Part shown: positions 1 through 9,396 of the stretch, one piece after another
Layout of the letters: every line of letters begins with the position of its first letter
Numbering within the stretch: position 1 is the stretch's first letter
Assembly: GCA_965657645.1 (NCBI GenBank)
Contig: CBFHOS010000004.1
Span: 1-64,000 of the forward strand
Source: CBFHOS01 sp965657645
Lineage (GTDB): Bacteria > Pseudomonadota > Alphaproteobacteria > Puniceispirillales > Puniceispirillaceae
Direction: 5' to 3'
DNA: 64,000 bases
The notes under the pieces: generated by a model
The model's database searches: none
What the model was told of the DNA's origin: nothing
The model's input: the letters and a program-made list of their open reading frames with translations, nothing else
Position numbers and translations under genes: made by a program

Positions 1-2
1 GC

Positions 3-3000
3 ATTGGCGCGGCGAATTTCAGCGTGAGCGGGGCATTGGACAGTGATGTTGTGACATTGGCGGCGAGTAGCGCGAATTTTGCATCGGCAAATGTTGGTAG
101 CGGCCAAACCGTTAGTGTCAGCGGCATGTCGATCGCAAGTGCGGCGAATGGCGGCGTCACGGTCTATGGTTATTCCGCACCTAGTGGGACGGTAACGACC
201 AACACCGGTAGCATTACCCAACGTAGCCTATCGATAAGCGGTAGCCAGATCATCGATAAGACCTATGACGGAACGGCCACCGCAAGCATCACCGCCGGAA
301 CCGCATCGGGATTGCAAAATGGTGAAACCCTGACGATCACTGGATCAGGAAATTATGCATCGGTGAATGTTGGCTCTGATATCAATGTGCCGGTGACCTA
401 TAGTCTGGCCGATGGCACCGGGGCGGCTAGCAATTACAGTTTGGCGGGCGAGACGCTCACCGGCTCGATCAATCCGCGGGTTCTATCGATTTCTGGGTCG
501 AGCGCGGCGGATAAGGTTTATGACGGCAATAATGTGGCAAGCCTATCGGCAGGCACGCTCAGCAATCTGGTTTCAGGCGAGACATTAAGCGTTGCTGTGA
601 CCGGTGCGTTCGCCTCGGCAAATGCTGCGGTCGGAATTAATGTTCCGGTCAATTATAGTTTGCGTGATGGCAGTGGTCTTGCCGCCAACTATTCATTGGC
701 AGATGAAACTTTGACCGCGACAATCACGCCAAAGGCATTGTCGATCAGCGGCAGTAGCGCCGCCAACAAAATCTATGATGGTACAAACAGCGCCGTGGTT
801 ACCGCTGGCACGCTGGGTAGCCTTGTTGGCAGTGAGACAGTGAGCGTTGCCGCCAGCGGTACCTATGCGTCGGTGAATGTGGGCAGCGGCATCAATGTCA
901 CGGCGAGTTATAGCCTTAGCGATGGCAGTGGACTTGCATCTAACTACACGCTGGCGAATGAAACGCTGACCAGTGATATTACCGCCCGCGCGTTAACGAT
1001 CTCTGGTAGTAGCGCCGCCAACAAAACCTATGACGGCACCAATAGCGCAACGATCACCACAGGAACGCTGGCCAATCTGGTTAGCGGTGAGACGTTGAGT
1101 GTGGCTGGCAGTGGCAGTTTTGCCTCGGTGAATGTTGGTAGTGGGATCAATGTATCAACCAGCTATAGCCTTAGTGATGGCACGGGCACGGCGTCCAACT
1201 ATACGCTGGCTGGCGAAACCCTTAGTGCCGATATTACCGCCCGGGCCCTCACCATCTCCAGCAGCGCGGTCACCAGCAAAAGCTATGACGGTACCAATAG
1301 CGCTTCAATCACGGCTGGGACGCTCGCTAATCTGGTTAGCGGCGAGACGTTGAATGTCACGGCTAGTGGCAGTTTTGCTTCGGTTAATGTCGGTAATGGT
1401 ATCAATGTGCCGGCTAGCTATAGCCTTAGTGATGGCAGTGGCGCGGCGTCCAACTATACGCTCGCGGGCGAGACATTGACCGGTAACATCACGGCACGGG
1501 CGCTCACCATTTCTGGTAGCGCAGTCGCCAGCAAAGCCTATGACGGCACCAATAGCGCAACGATCACTGCGGGAACGCTGGCTAATCTGGTTAGCGGCGA
1601 GACATTGAGTGTGACTGGCAGTGGTAGTTTTGCCTCGGTTGATGCAGGCAACGCGATCAATGTATCAACCAGCTATAGCCTGAGCGATGGAAGCGGCGCG
1701 GCATCGAACTATTCACTCGCGAGTGAGACGCTTAGCGGCAACATTACACAAAAGACGCTTGCGGTTACCGGCTCTACCGCCAGTGATAAAGTCTATGATG
1801 CCAGCACCAGCGCGAGTGTGAGCGCTGGCACATTGGTTGGTATGGTTGGCAGTGAAACATTGAGTTTAACCGCGAGTGGTACCTTTGCCGATGCCAATGT
1901 TGCGAATAGCAAATATGTGACGATTGCCTATAGCCTTGCCGATGGTACCGGCCTTGCGGCTAACTATTCTCTTGCTGATGGCGGGGCGAGCGCGTCGATC
2001 ACCAAAAAGGCGCTTGGCGTTTCCGGTGCGGCGGTTTCGGATAAAACATTCGATGGTAGCACTAGCGCCACAGTTAGCGCTGGCACCGTTACCGGAGTTG
2101 TCGGCAGTGAAACCTTGTCGATTACCAGTAGCGCGAATTTCGCCGATGCCAATGCTGGCGTTAATAAGAACGCAACCATCACCTATAGCCTTGCTGATGG
2201 CACTGGCCTTGCGAATAATTACAGCCTGAGCGATCAGGTGGTGAATGCAACAATTGCCCAGCGTGCGCTATCAATTTCAGCGCCAACCATCAGTGACAAA
2301 ACTTATGATGGTGGGACTGGCGCAAGCGTAACCGCGGGCACCCTGTCTAATCTGGTCGGTAGTGATACGCTATCGGTTTCGGCAAGCGGTAGCTTTGCAT
2401 CAAAGAATGTTGGTGTCGGAGCGAGCGTTAGCGTGACCTATAGCCTTGCCGATGGAGATGGTCTGGCGGCGAATTATAGCCTTGCCGCCGGTAGCGGAAC
2501 CGCCACGATTAGCCAGAAAAATCTAACCATGACTGGCACAACCATAGCCAGCCGCGCCTATGATGGATCGACCAGTGCGACCATTAGCTCGCTGGGCACT
2601 CTTAACGGCGTTGTTAGCGGTGATACAGTGAACGTGAATAGCGGTGCGGCGAGTGCGGTATTTGCTGACAAGAATGCGGGTAATGCCAAAACAGTAACGC
2701 TGTCTGGATTGACCATTAGCGGCAGTGACGCTGGAAACTATAGCCTGATAAACCCAACCGCGACGGGCACGATCTCGAAAAAGGCGCTGACGATAACCAG
2801 CCCTACCGCCTCAAGTCGCGATTTTGACGGCACCAGAAATGCAGAAGTGTCGATCGGTATTCTCTCTGGCTTCATCAATACTGAAACCGTTACCGCCACC
2901 GCGACAGGCTTGTTCAATGACGCTCTGGCGGGCGTTGGTAAATTGGTCACGGTTACCTATGATTTGTTTGATGGGACCAATGGCGGCCTTGGTGCGAACT

Positions 3001-3257
3001 ATAGTCTGTTGCGCCAAACCACCGTCGCCGATATCACTGGCACTGATGTGAAACCTGATCAGAAGATCGCAAAAGTGATGCTGGAAACACTGGCTAAGGC
3101 GCAAGAACAGATTTCAGATATGGGCAATAAATTCATCGAAATGACCATTGCGCAAGAGCCGAAAGACGAGAGTGAGAGCTTTGTTGAATCGATGGGTGAA
3201 TGGCAAATTCTTGGATGTGATAGCGACTCCACAGATGTCGTTTGTGCCGCCAAATAA
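3..3257 (+). CDS. TpsA-like secreted exoprotein with YDG repeats, 5' truncated by window
   Basis: C-terminal part of a very large secreted, probably surface-associated exoprotein. The frame is open to the left edge, so the start, signal peptide and N-terminal TPS secretion domain lie outside. What is visible is almost all repeats: eleven complete units of about 85 residues, each beginning with an LSISGS-like strand followed by K-x-YDG, and ending in YSL-x-DG-x-G-x-A-x-NYSL. This is the YDG/MBG repeat type known from filamentous-haemagglutinin-like adhesins. After the last unit comes a non-repetitive tail of about 75 residues with a helical stretch and two cysteines (GCDSDS, VVC) at the extreme C-terminus. 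Composition is rich in Ser, Ala, Gly and Thr. A TpsB transporter lies 0.7 kb downstream on the same strand, which supports export by two-partner secretion. The role (adhesion or biofilm) is inferred from family. Confidence 0.8.
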   Translation: MGAANFSVSGALDSDVVTLAASSANFASANVGSGQTVSVSGMSIASAANGGVTVYGYSAPSGTVTTNTGSITQRSLSISGSQIIDKTYDGTATASITAGTASGLQNGETLTITGSGNYASVNVGSDINVPVTYSLADGTGAASNYSLAGETLTGSINPRVLSISGSSAADKVYDGNNVASLSAGTLSNLVSGETLSVAVTGAFASANAAVGINVPVNYSLRDGSGLAANYSLADETLTATITPKALSISGSSAANKIYDGTNSAVVTAGTLGSLVGSETVSVAASGTYASVNVGSGINVTASYSLSDGSGLASNYTLANETLTSDITARALTISGSSAANKTYDGTNSATITTGTLANLVSGETLSVAGSGSFASVNVGSGINVSTSYSLSDGTGTASNYTLAGETLSADITARALTISSSAVTSKSYDGTNSASITAGTLANLVSGETLNVTASGSFASVNVGNGINVPASYSLSDGSGAASNYTLAGETLTGNITARALTISGSAVASKAYDGTNSATITAGTLANLVSGETLSVTGSGSFASVDAGNAINVSTSYSLSDGSGAASNYSLASETLSGNITQKTLAVTGSTASDKVYDASTSASVSAGTLVGMVGSETLSLTASGTFADANVANSKYVTIAYSLADGTGLAANYSLADGGASASITKKALGVSGAAVSDKTFDGSTSATVSAGTVTGVVGSETLSITSSANFADANAGVNKNATITYSLADGTGLANNYSLSDQVVNATIAQRALSISAPTISDKTYDGGTGASVTAGTLSNLVGSDTLSVSASGSFASKNVGVGASVSVTYSLADGDGLAANYSLAAGSGTATISQKNLTMTGTTIASRAYDGSTSATISSLGTLNGVVSGDTVNVNSGAASAVFADKNAGNAKTVTLSGLTISGSDAGNYSLINPTATGTISKKALTITSPTASSRDFDGTRNAEVSIGILSGFINTETVTATATGLFNDALAGVGKLVTVTYDLFDGTNGGLGANYSLLRQTTVADITGTDVKPDQKIAKVMLETLAKAQEQISDMGNKFIEMTIAQEPKDESESFVESMGEWQILGCDSDSTDVVCAAK
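228..3042 (+). repeat. Eleven tandem YDG-domain coding repeats (about 255 bp each)
   Basis: Tandem coding repeats of about 85 codons within the exoprotein. Units 4 to 7 (about 740-1750) are much more alike at the DNA level than the outer ones; for example the stretch around the YDGTNSATI codons near 1027 and 1543 is almost identical. The outer units have diverged (YDA, FDG variants). This pattern fits recent internal duplication or gene conversion in the middle of the array. Confidence 0.85.
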
Positions 3258-3286
3258 CGACATTGGATATAGACTGGAAAACAGTG

Positions 3287-3874
3287 ATGCGTAAATTTTT
3301 CACCATTTTGACAATTGCTCTGGGGCTTATGCTGGCAAGTGGCCAAATGCCGGCAACGGCCCAAGATAGCAATGCGGATGGCACCGCCACAGAAATGTTC
3401 AATGAAATGTCCACAGAAATGTTCAAAGAGGTGTTCAAGGATTGGGTAATGCGCTGTGTAGAGCGTGATGGCTTGCCGCCTTGCGACATGGTGCAATCGG
3501 TATTCACCGCCGATAGCCAAGAACGCCTATTGCAAATGTCGGTCGCGCATCTTGGCCGCAATGACGAGGTTGGCATCCAGATTTGGGTGCCGACTGGGGT
3601 GATGGTGTCTGGCGGGGTGCTGTTTGAAATTGATGGTGAGGACCGTGTGCTGGACGCTTTGCAATACACACGCTGTGAGGCTGATGGCTGTCTGGTTGAG
3701 GCGATTGTCCCAGCGGCAAATCTACAGCCATTGCGGGCGGGGCGCAAAGGCGCCTTTGCGGTATTAGCGAGCACCGGCCAACCACGGGTCATCGCGGTCT
3801 CGCTAGCCGGATTTTCAGCCGCGCTAAAAACCGTATCAGAGCGAAACAAGCAATGGTTTTCAAATCTAAATTAG
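3287..3874 (+). CDS. IalB-like (invasion-associated locus B family) periplasmic protein
   Basis: 195-residue protein with a Sec signal peptide (hydrophobic core at residues 4-20, likely cleavage after ATAQ). The mature part matches the IalB family: KDWVMRC near residue 51, paired cysteines (C57, C66 and C130, C135) that could form disulfides, and the closing pattern of a VPAANLQPLRAGRKG-like segment followed by a short C-terminal strand. IalB proteins are periplasmic or envelope proteins of unclear biochemistry. ATG 3287 was chosen because the signal peptide starts there; the longer frame would overlap the exoprotein stop. It lies 29 bp after the exoprotein and 52 bp before its transporter, an unusual position for this family. 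Residues 37-52 are an imperfect 24-bp tandem duplication. Confidence 0.75.
   Translation: MRKFFTILTIALGLMLASGQMPATAQDSNADGTATEMFNEMSTEMFKEVFKDWVMRCVERDGLPPCDMVQSVFTADSQERLLQMSVAHLGRNDEVGIQIWVPTGVMVSGGVLFEIDGEDRVLDALQYTRCEADGCLVEAIVPAANLQPLRAGRKGAFAVLASTGQPRVIAVSLAGFSAALKTVSERNKQWFSNLN
3387..3434 (+). repeat. 24-bp imperfect tandem duplication inside the ialB-like gene
   Basis: Two 24-bp units coding for TEMFNEMS followed by TEMFKEVF just after the signal peptide. In frame, so it lengthens the N-terminal linker without breaking the protein. Confidence 0.7.
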
Positions 3875-3926
3875 GGCATTATTCAGCTGTATCTAATGTG
3901 ATGTTTCAATCGGTGATCAAAGTTTA

Positions 3927-5630
3927 ATGAGCGTTTTCAGATTATCGTCGGGACTTATGACGCTGATGCTCGGCATGACGCTGACGGCGGGGCCGCTTCA
4001 CGCGCAAAAGCTCAACCCCTTACTCATCGATAAAGATCTGCGCGAGGCGACAAAGCCGGTTACGAAGCCATCATCTGTGCCAAATTTAATCTTGCCAAAA
4101 GCAGGACAGATGCCAGAAAATGCCGCCGCAACCAAATTTGAATTTGACGATATAACAATCGAAGGTGCCCGGGCGATACCGGAGGCTGATCTTCTCAAAT
4201 TCTGGCCCTTTGCCCCGGGTGAGACCAGTTCGGTTGCCGATGTGTTCGCCTTTGCCGAGGACATCACGGCGCTTTATCGCAATGCGGGTTATGCCCTTTC
4301 ATTTGCAATCATCCCGGCTCAGGCCATCGATAGTGGGCGCTTTACCATCCAGATTATCGAAGGACGGCTCGAGGGGCTTAGCATCGTTGGCAACCGTGTT
4401 TCCGACCTTGTGCGCGGCCGTATTCTTGACGGATTTTCGGTGATAGACCCAAGCCAGCCAACAAAAATTGCAGAGTTAGAACGGTTTCTATTGTTGGTCA
4501 ATGATCTACCCGGCATCACCGCGCGTGGCACGATTTCCCCGGGTGAGACAGCCGAAACCTCGCTATTGACGTTGGACGTCACCCAGACGCGTTTTGATGG
4601 TGGTGTCAGCTATAATAATTTCCTATCAGAGAGTCTGGGGCGTGAGGCGACGATTATCGATCTAAAGGCGTTCAATCAATGGACGGGTCGTGACGCGCTC
4701 CATATTTCGCTTAAATCTGCACCCGACATTGCGGTTTACCGCTCTAGCTCGGTCAATTATGAAACCTATATTGGCAGTGATGGTTTATTGTTTGAAGCAG
4801 CGGCCAGCGAGTCTATCACCCGCCCGAAAAAGGGTGATCTGGTAGCACTTGATTTCAGTTCGGTTGCCTATAGCCAGAGTATAGGGATACGCATGCCATG
4901 GAAGCGGTCACGCAATAGCAATGTGAATATCGGGGCGGCACTATCGGGTAGTCATACTGTGTCCAAGAATGGCGATTCTGTGACCAGTGAGGATAAAATT
5001 CGGATCGCCTCTATCTATGCCGAATATGATGTTAGCCATAGCCGCGGCGCCACCACAAATATGCGCTTGCAGGTTAATCGGGGCATGAAAGCCCTCGGCG
5101 CACGGGGCGATAGCCGCGCCAATGCGCGGCCTAATTTTGTCACCTATGAATTGTCCGGCGCCCACCAAAACCCACTTTTCACCAATGATAGCGGTAGTCT
5201 TATTGGCGCATTGACGTTCCGTGGCCAGTCTATCGGCTCGGCTAATCCGTTACTGGCAAATGCCGAATGTAGCTTTGGCGGTCAGCAATTTGGTGTTGGT
5301 TTTGATGCGGGTGCCCTTAGCGGTGAGAATTGTCTGTTGGGTAGTGCGCGGATTACATGGCAGCAGAACGTCCGTGATCAGGCCGCAGCGTTTGTTGGTC
5401 AGGCACAATATTATCTGCGTTATGATAGTGGTCAGTTACGCCAAGAAGGACCACTGGCGGCAGGTGAAAAACGCTCGGTAAAAGCGTCATCGCTGGGCCT
5501 TGGGGTGCAGTTAGTGATGCGCAATGGCGTGGCGTTTTTCCTTGAAAGTAGCAAGCAGGTCACACGTTCCGATGACACCAAAAAACGGGACAAATCCCGC
5601 ACCCATGCCTCGGTGCATTTCGGGTTCTAG
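3927..5630 (+). CDS. Two-partner secretion outer-membrane transporter (ShlB/FhaC/HecB family, TpsB)
   Basis: 567 residues, the usual size for TpsB. Signal peptide at residues 1-27 (cleavage after LHAQ), then a proline-rich linker, one clear POTRA domain at about 71-147 (FDDITIEGA to IIEGRLEG) and a second at about 148-220 (VSDLVRGRIL, LLLVNDLPGI, a typical FhaC/ShlB POTRA2 pattern). The rest is a 16-strand-type beta barrel ending in aromatic F (HFGF), as outer-membrane proteins do. It would recognise the TPS domain of the upstream exoprotein in the periplasm and thread it across the outer membrane. The stop codon at 5628-5630 abuts the stop of the convergent SDR gene with no spacer. Confidence 0.88.
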   Translation: MSVFRLSSGLMTLMLGMTLTAGPLHAQKLNPLLIDKDLREATKPVTKPSSVPNLILPKAGQMPENAAATKFEFDDITIEGARAIPEADLLKFWPFAPGETSSVADVFAFAEDITALYRNAGYALSFAIIPAQAIDSGRFTIQIIEGRLEGLSIVGNRVSDLVRGRILDGFSVIDPSQPTKIAELERFLLLVNDLPGITARGTISPGETAETSLLTLDVTQTRFDGGVSYNNFLSESLGREATIIDLKAFNQWTGRDALHISLKSAPDIAVYRSSSVNYETYIGSDGLLFEAAASESITRPKKGDLVALDFSSVAYSQSIGIRMPWKRSRNSNVNIGAALSGSHTVSKNGDSVTSEDKIRIASIYAEYDVSHSRGATTNMRLQVNRGMKALGARGDSRANARPNFVTYELSGAHQNPLFTNDSGSLIGALTFRGQSIGSANPLLANAECSFGGQQFGVGFDAGALSGENCLLGSARITWQQNVRDQAAAFVGQAQYYLRYDSGQLRQEGPLAAGEKRSVKASSLGLGVQLVMRNGVAFFLESSKQVTRSDDTKKRDKSRTHASVHFGF

Positions 5631-6410
5631 CTAGAGACTGCTCGTTAAATGCCCGCCATCAACGGGGATGATCGCACCGGTCATAAAGCTCGCGCGCTCT
5701 GAGGCTAGTAACAGCAATATACCATCAAGCTCAGCCATCGCGCCGGTCCGTTGCATGGGGATGCGGGCAATCAATTTTTCGCCTGCCGCGCTGTTTAGAA
5801 ATGCACGGTTCATATCAGTTTCAAAATAGCCCGGTGCAATCGCATTCACACGGATGTTGTGGCGCGCCAATTCTTGCGCCTGTGTTTTGGTCATCGCAAT
5901 GACCGCCGCCTTGCTCATGCCATAGGCCGCCGCCCCGCCAAGCTGGGCAATGCCGGCGATAGACGCAATGTTTATGATACTGCCGCTTTGGTTTTTGGCG
6001 ATCATCGCACGGGCCGAACTCTGTGCGACATTCCAAACCGCCATCTGGTTAATTTCAACCGTCTTAGCCGTGTCCTCGGCGCGTGCATTAATAAAACCCT
6101 GCGGCGCGGCAATGCCAGCGTTGTTGACCACTATTGAAGGTGTGCCATAGGCCGCCTCTATGCTCGCAATAGCATCATCAATCGCGGCGCTGTCGCTAAC
6201 ATCTAGAGCCAACGGGTAGGCAATGCCGCCAGATGTTTCGATATCACTGTTAATGTGGGTGGCAATGCGCTGGAGCCTATCTTCGCGCCGCGCCGCCATG
6301 ATTGTAACGCATCCAGCCGCGGCCAAGGTCTTGGCAAAATGCGCCCCAAGACCGGATGACGCGCCGGTGACCAATGCCACCCTTCCTTCTAGGCCGAAAT
6401 ATTCGCTCAT
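5631..6410 (-). CDS. SDR-family NAD(P)-dependent oxidoreductase (FabG-like)
   Basis: 259-residue classical short-chain dehydrogenase/reductase. It has the cofactor motif TGASSGLG near residue 15, NNAG near 97, the active-site Ser in NIASIAG, the YGMSK catalytic Tyr/Lys pair, and the C-terminal PVDGG. Cytosolic; the substrate cannot be told from sequence. A strong GGGGAGG ribosome site precedes ATG 6410. It is the last gene of a likely minus-strand operon TauE - GMC oxidoreductase - M20 hydrolase - SDR (41 bp after the M20 gene), so it may oxidise or reduce an intermediate made by those enzymes. Confidence 0.88.
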   Translation of the reverse strand: MSEYFGLEGRVALVTGASSGLGAHFAKTLAAAGCVTIMAARREDRLQRIATHINSDIETSGGIAYPLALDVSDSAAIDDAIASIEAAYGTPSIVVNNAGIAAPQGFINARAEDTAKTVEINQMAVWNVAQSSARAMIAKNQSGSIINIASIAGIAQLGGAAAYGMSKAAVIAMTKTQAQELARHNIRVNAIAPGYFETDMNRAFLNSAAGEKLIARIPMQRTGAMAELDGILLLLASERASFMTGAIIPVDGGHLTSSL

Positions 6411-6429
6411 GCGTGCCTCCCCTAAAATA

Positions 6430-6453
6430 CTATGCGTGGTGCTATGCGTGGTT
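6430..6453. repeat. 12-bp x2 tandem repeat at the M20 gene stop
   Basis: Two copies of ctatgcgtggtg/t. The second copy runs into the stop codon (6452-6454) of the M20 hydrolase gene. Member of the window-wide set of short tandem duplications. Confidence 0.7.
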
Positions 6454-7660
6454 ATTCGGTGGGAAGACTGCGCTCAATTAGGGCGCTTATATAGCTCGCG
6501 CCTTGAACCAGAATCTCGTCATTGAAATCATAATCCGTCGAATGCAAAGGCCGCCCATTGCCGCCGTCTACACCATTGCCGATCAGCATAAAACAGCCGG
6601 GAACAGCGCGGGCCATATGCGCAAAATCCTCGGAAAACAACTTGGGATCACAGTCACCATTCACAGCATCAGCACCGGCGATCTCGATCGCGGCTGCGCT
6701 AGCCATCGCCGCGGCCTTTGGGTCATTCGGCAATGCCGGAAAAATAGTGTCATAGGTGACGGTAATCTCAATGTCGTGCGCCATCGCAATGCCTGCCGCA
6801 ATACGGCGCATATTGGTCTCAATGGCCTGATTGGTTGCGGGGGTTAAGGCCCGTGCATCACCACGCAGAATGGCCTTGCCCGGCAACACATTGCGTTTGC
6901 CATCGGTGATGAATTCGGTCACAGACACAACGCCGTTTTGGGCCGGATCTAATTTGCGCGACACGATAGATTGGAGCGCGGTGACAAGCTCGCTTCCAAC
7001 CATGATCGCATCGACGCCCATATGAGGCAGGGCGGCATGACCACCTTTGGCATTGATCGTGATTTCAAACAGGCTTTCGCTAGCGGTCATAGCACCGGCT
7101 CTGGTGGCGAAATGTCCAGCTGGCATGCCCGGCATATTGTGCATCGCATAGATGGCATCGGCGCTAAAGCGATCAAACAAACCATCGGCGATCATTGCCG
7201 GAGCGCCTTCGCCATGTTCTTCATTTGGCTGGAAGATGAATATCACCCGTCCGTTGAAATTCCCTGCGCTAGCCAGATATTTAGCCGCGCCGAGCAGCAT
7301 CGTGGTGTGGCCGTCATGCCCGCATGCATGCATCACCCCATCATTTGTCGAGCGATAGGGCGGTGTGCCAGTCTCGCTTAGGGGGAGGGCGTCCATATCG
7401 GCGCGAAGGGCAATGCTAGCGGTGTTGTTCTTGGCTGGATCGCCGCGTTCTAAAACACCAACAACACCGGTCTTGCCAATATTCTCATGCACCTCAATGC
7501 CGAAAGAGTGTAGCAATTCGGCAACACGCGCGGCGGTTCTATGCTCTTCAAAGCCCAGTTCTGGATGGGCGTGTAGATCACGCCGCCAATTGATCATTTC
7601 CGCTTTGAAATCATCGATAGCTTTGGCGATTTTGTGGCTGGTGTCTTTTGGCATGCTCAT
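6452..7660 (-). CDS. M20 family amidohydrolase (hippurate hydrolase-like)
   Basis: 402-residue metallo-aminoacylase of the M20D group (hippurate hydrolase / IAA-amino acid hydrolase / N-acyl amino acid amidohydrolase). Metal-binding signatures are visible: HACGHDGHT, PNEEHGEG and the final HSTDYDFND. The N-terminal LHAHPELGFEEHRTA pattern is diagnostic. It would hydrolyse an N-acyl amino acid or similar amide in the cytosol. AGGAG lies 7 bp before ATG 7660. It follows the GMC oxidoreductase gene by 9 bp, indicating co-transcription. Confidence 0.88.
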   Translation of the reverse strand: MSMPKDTSHKIAKAIDDFKAEMINWRRDLHAHPELGFEEHRTAARVAELLHSFGIEVHENIGKTGVVGVLERGDPAKNNTASIALRADMDALPLSETGTPPYRSTNDGVMHACGHDGHTTMLLGAAKYLASAGNFNGRVIFIFQPNEEHGEGAPAMIADGLFDRFSADAIYAMHNMPGMPAGHFATRAGAMTASESLFEITINAKGGHAALPHMGVDAIMVGSELVTALQSIVSRKLDPAQNGVVSVTEFITDGKRNVLPGKAILRGDARALTPATNQAIETNMRRIAAGIAMAHDIEITVTYDTIFPALPNDPKAAAMASAAAIEIAGADAVNGDCDPKLFSEDFAHMARAVPGCFMLIGNGVDGGNGRPLHSTDYDFNDEILVQGASYISALIERSLPTE

Positions 7661-7669
7661 GTGATGCTC

Positions 7670-9295
7670 CTAATTCTGTGCCGATTGATCATTGATGATC
7701 ATGTCGGCGGCCTTTTCGGCAATCATAATCGTTGGCGCATTGGTATTGCCCGACACCAATTCGGGCATGATCGAGGCGTCAACAACGCGAAGATTGCGCA
7801 CCCCGTAAAGGCGTAATCTAGCATCGACAACATCGCCATTATTCGGCGATGGCCCCATGCGGCAGGTGGATACCGGATGATAGAGGGTAACGCCCGTCTC
7901 GCGGGCATAGGCGAGCAACTCATCATCACTGGCAAGGTCGGTGCCGGGCCGCATTTCACTCACCACCAACGGTGCCATAGCCTCGCTCTGCATGATTGTG
8001 CGGGCGATTTGCATGCCGGCAACATGCACTCTGGCATCTTCCTCGGTGGCTAGATAATTGGGCTGGATGGCGGGGGCGGCAAATGGATCGGCCGATTTAA
8101 TATGAACATAGCCGCGGCTTTCGGGGCGCAACTGACAGGGGCCAAATGTCATGCCGGGGAATTTATCAAAGACACGCTTTGCCGGATTGGCAAAGCTGGC
8201 ATGGGCGATGTGATATTGAATATCCGGCCCAATCAAGCCCTCACGGCTCCGCACAAAACCGGCCAGAATACCGGCTGGCATTGATAAAAGACCGCGGCGG
8301 GTCAGGCCAAAGCGGATTATCTCGCCAAGCAGTCCTAGACCGTGCGCACGGTTGTTCAGCGAGATATTCTGGTTAAGCCGCCATGACAGCCGCGAGATAT
8401 AATGGTCCGAAAAATTCTCGCCAACACCAGTTAGGTTGTGCCGCGTGCTTATGCCAAGAGCGCCAAGGCGGTTTGCATCGCCAATGCCGGAAAGCTCTAG
8501 GATTTGGGGTGATTGGATGGCCCCTGCCGATAGAATAACCTCACGGCCGGCATGGATTTGGGCGCTGGTACCGCGGCGGGTAAAGGCAACGCCTATGGCT
8601 GTGGTTGGATTATCCTCGGGAAATAAGAGCCCGGTGACATGCGCGCCAGTGATGATCGTTAGGTTTTGCCTATTGCGTGCGGGTTGCAAATAGGCCTTTT
8701 TCGCCGAGAACCGGAGGCCGTTTTTCTGCGTCACCTGATAATAGCCAAAGCCTTCTTGATCAGCGCCATTATAGTCGGGATTATGGGGATAGCCGCAGGA
8801 TTGTGCGGCGCCAATCAGATGATCAAGAGCGGCGTATTTATTGCGGACATTGGCCACGTTTAGTGGGCCGCCGCGGGCTCTGTACTCATCCTCGCCAAAT
8901 TCACAATTCTCGGCCTTGCGAAAATACGGCAGGACATCTTGATAGCTCCAGCCATTATTGCCGCGTTGGGCCCAACCGTCATAATCGGCGGCCTGACCGC
9001 GCACATATAACATGGCATTGATCGCCGATGATCCACCTAAAACCTTGCCACGGGGCATGGCGATCGGACGATTACCGCTGGCGGCATCAGGCTCTGTATC
9101 GAACATCCAATTCATTGCCGGATTGACCATTGTTTTGATATAGCCCGCGGGAATATGGATCAGCGGATTGCGGTCTTCGCCACCAGCCTCGAGCAGAGTT
9201 ACCGTGATGCGTGGATCCTCGCTAAGGCGCGCCGCCAGAACGCATCCAGCAGACCCGCCGCCAATGATCACATAATCGGCCTTTGGATAATTCAT
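7670..9295 (-). CDS. GMC family FAD-dependent oxidoreductase (choline dehydrogenase-like)
   Basis: 541 residues, close to BetA/AlkJ length. N-terminal FAD dinucleotide fold YVIIGGGSAGCVLAARL; GMC signature 1 (MPRGKVLGGSSAINAMLYVRG) and signature 2 (SAGAIQSPQILELSGIG); C-terminal catalytic His regions (LYHPVSTCRMG and VSGNTNAPTIMIAEKAAD). It oxidises an alcohol to an aldehyde. Choline specificity is not proven, because no betaine aldehyde dehydrogenase or choline transporter is adjacent. ATG 9295 was preferred over an in-frame GTG one codon earlier. Part of the TauE-GMC-M20-SDR block. Confidence 0.88.
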   Translation of the reverse strand: MNYPKADYVIIGGGSAGCVLAARLSEDPRITVTLLEAGGEDRNPLIHIPAGYIKTMVNPAMNWMFDTEPDAASGNRPIAMPRGKVLGGSSAINAMLYVRGQAADYDGWAQRGNNGWSYQDVLPYFRKAENCEFGEDEYRARGGPLNVANVRNKYAALDHLIGAAQSCGYPHNPDYNGADQEGFGYYQVTQKNGLRFSAKKAYLQPARNRQNLTIITGAHVTGLLFPEDNPTTAIGVAFTRRGTSAQIHAGREVILSAGAIQSPQILELSGIGDANRLGALGISTRHNLTGVGENFSDHYISRLSWRLNQNISLNNRAHGLGLLGEIIRFGLTRRGLLSMPAGILAGFVRSREGLIGPDIQYHIAHASFANPAKRVFDKFPGMTFGPCQLRPESRGYVHIKSADPFAAPAIQPNYLATEEDARVHVAGMQIARTIMQSEAMAPLVVSEMRPGTDLASDDELLAYARETGVTLYHPVSTCRMGPSPNNGDVVDARLRLYGVRNLRVVDASIMPELVSGNTNAPTIMIAEKAADMIINDQSAQN

Positions 9296-9396
9296 CACTT
9301 GTTTTCACCCATTCTGGCTCACCTATTATGGTTGCGGCCAATATCGTGCACATAAACCATAGCGAGGTGCAATGCCAACACCGATGATAGGTGACT

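Noticed and set aside
228..3042. Repeat array considered as CRISPR or satellite DNA
   Set aside because: The units are about 255 bp, in frame, and code for YDG domains in one continuous protein; no spacers of uniform length.
3133..3849. Long open frame antisense to the IalB-like gene
   Set aside because: It is antisense to a gene with a clear family match and signal peptide, has low-complexity Ser/Arg composition and no recognisable domain.
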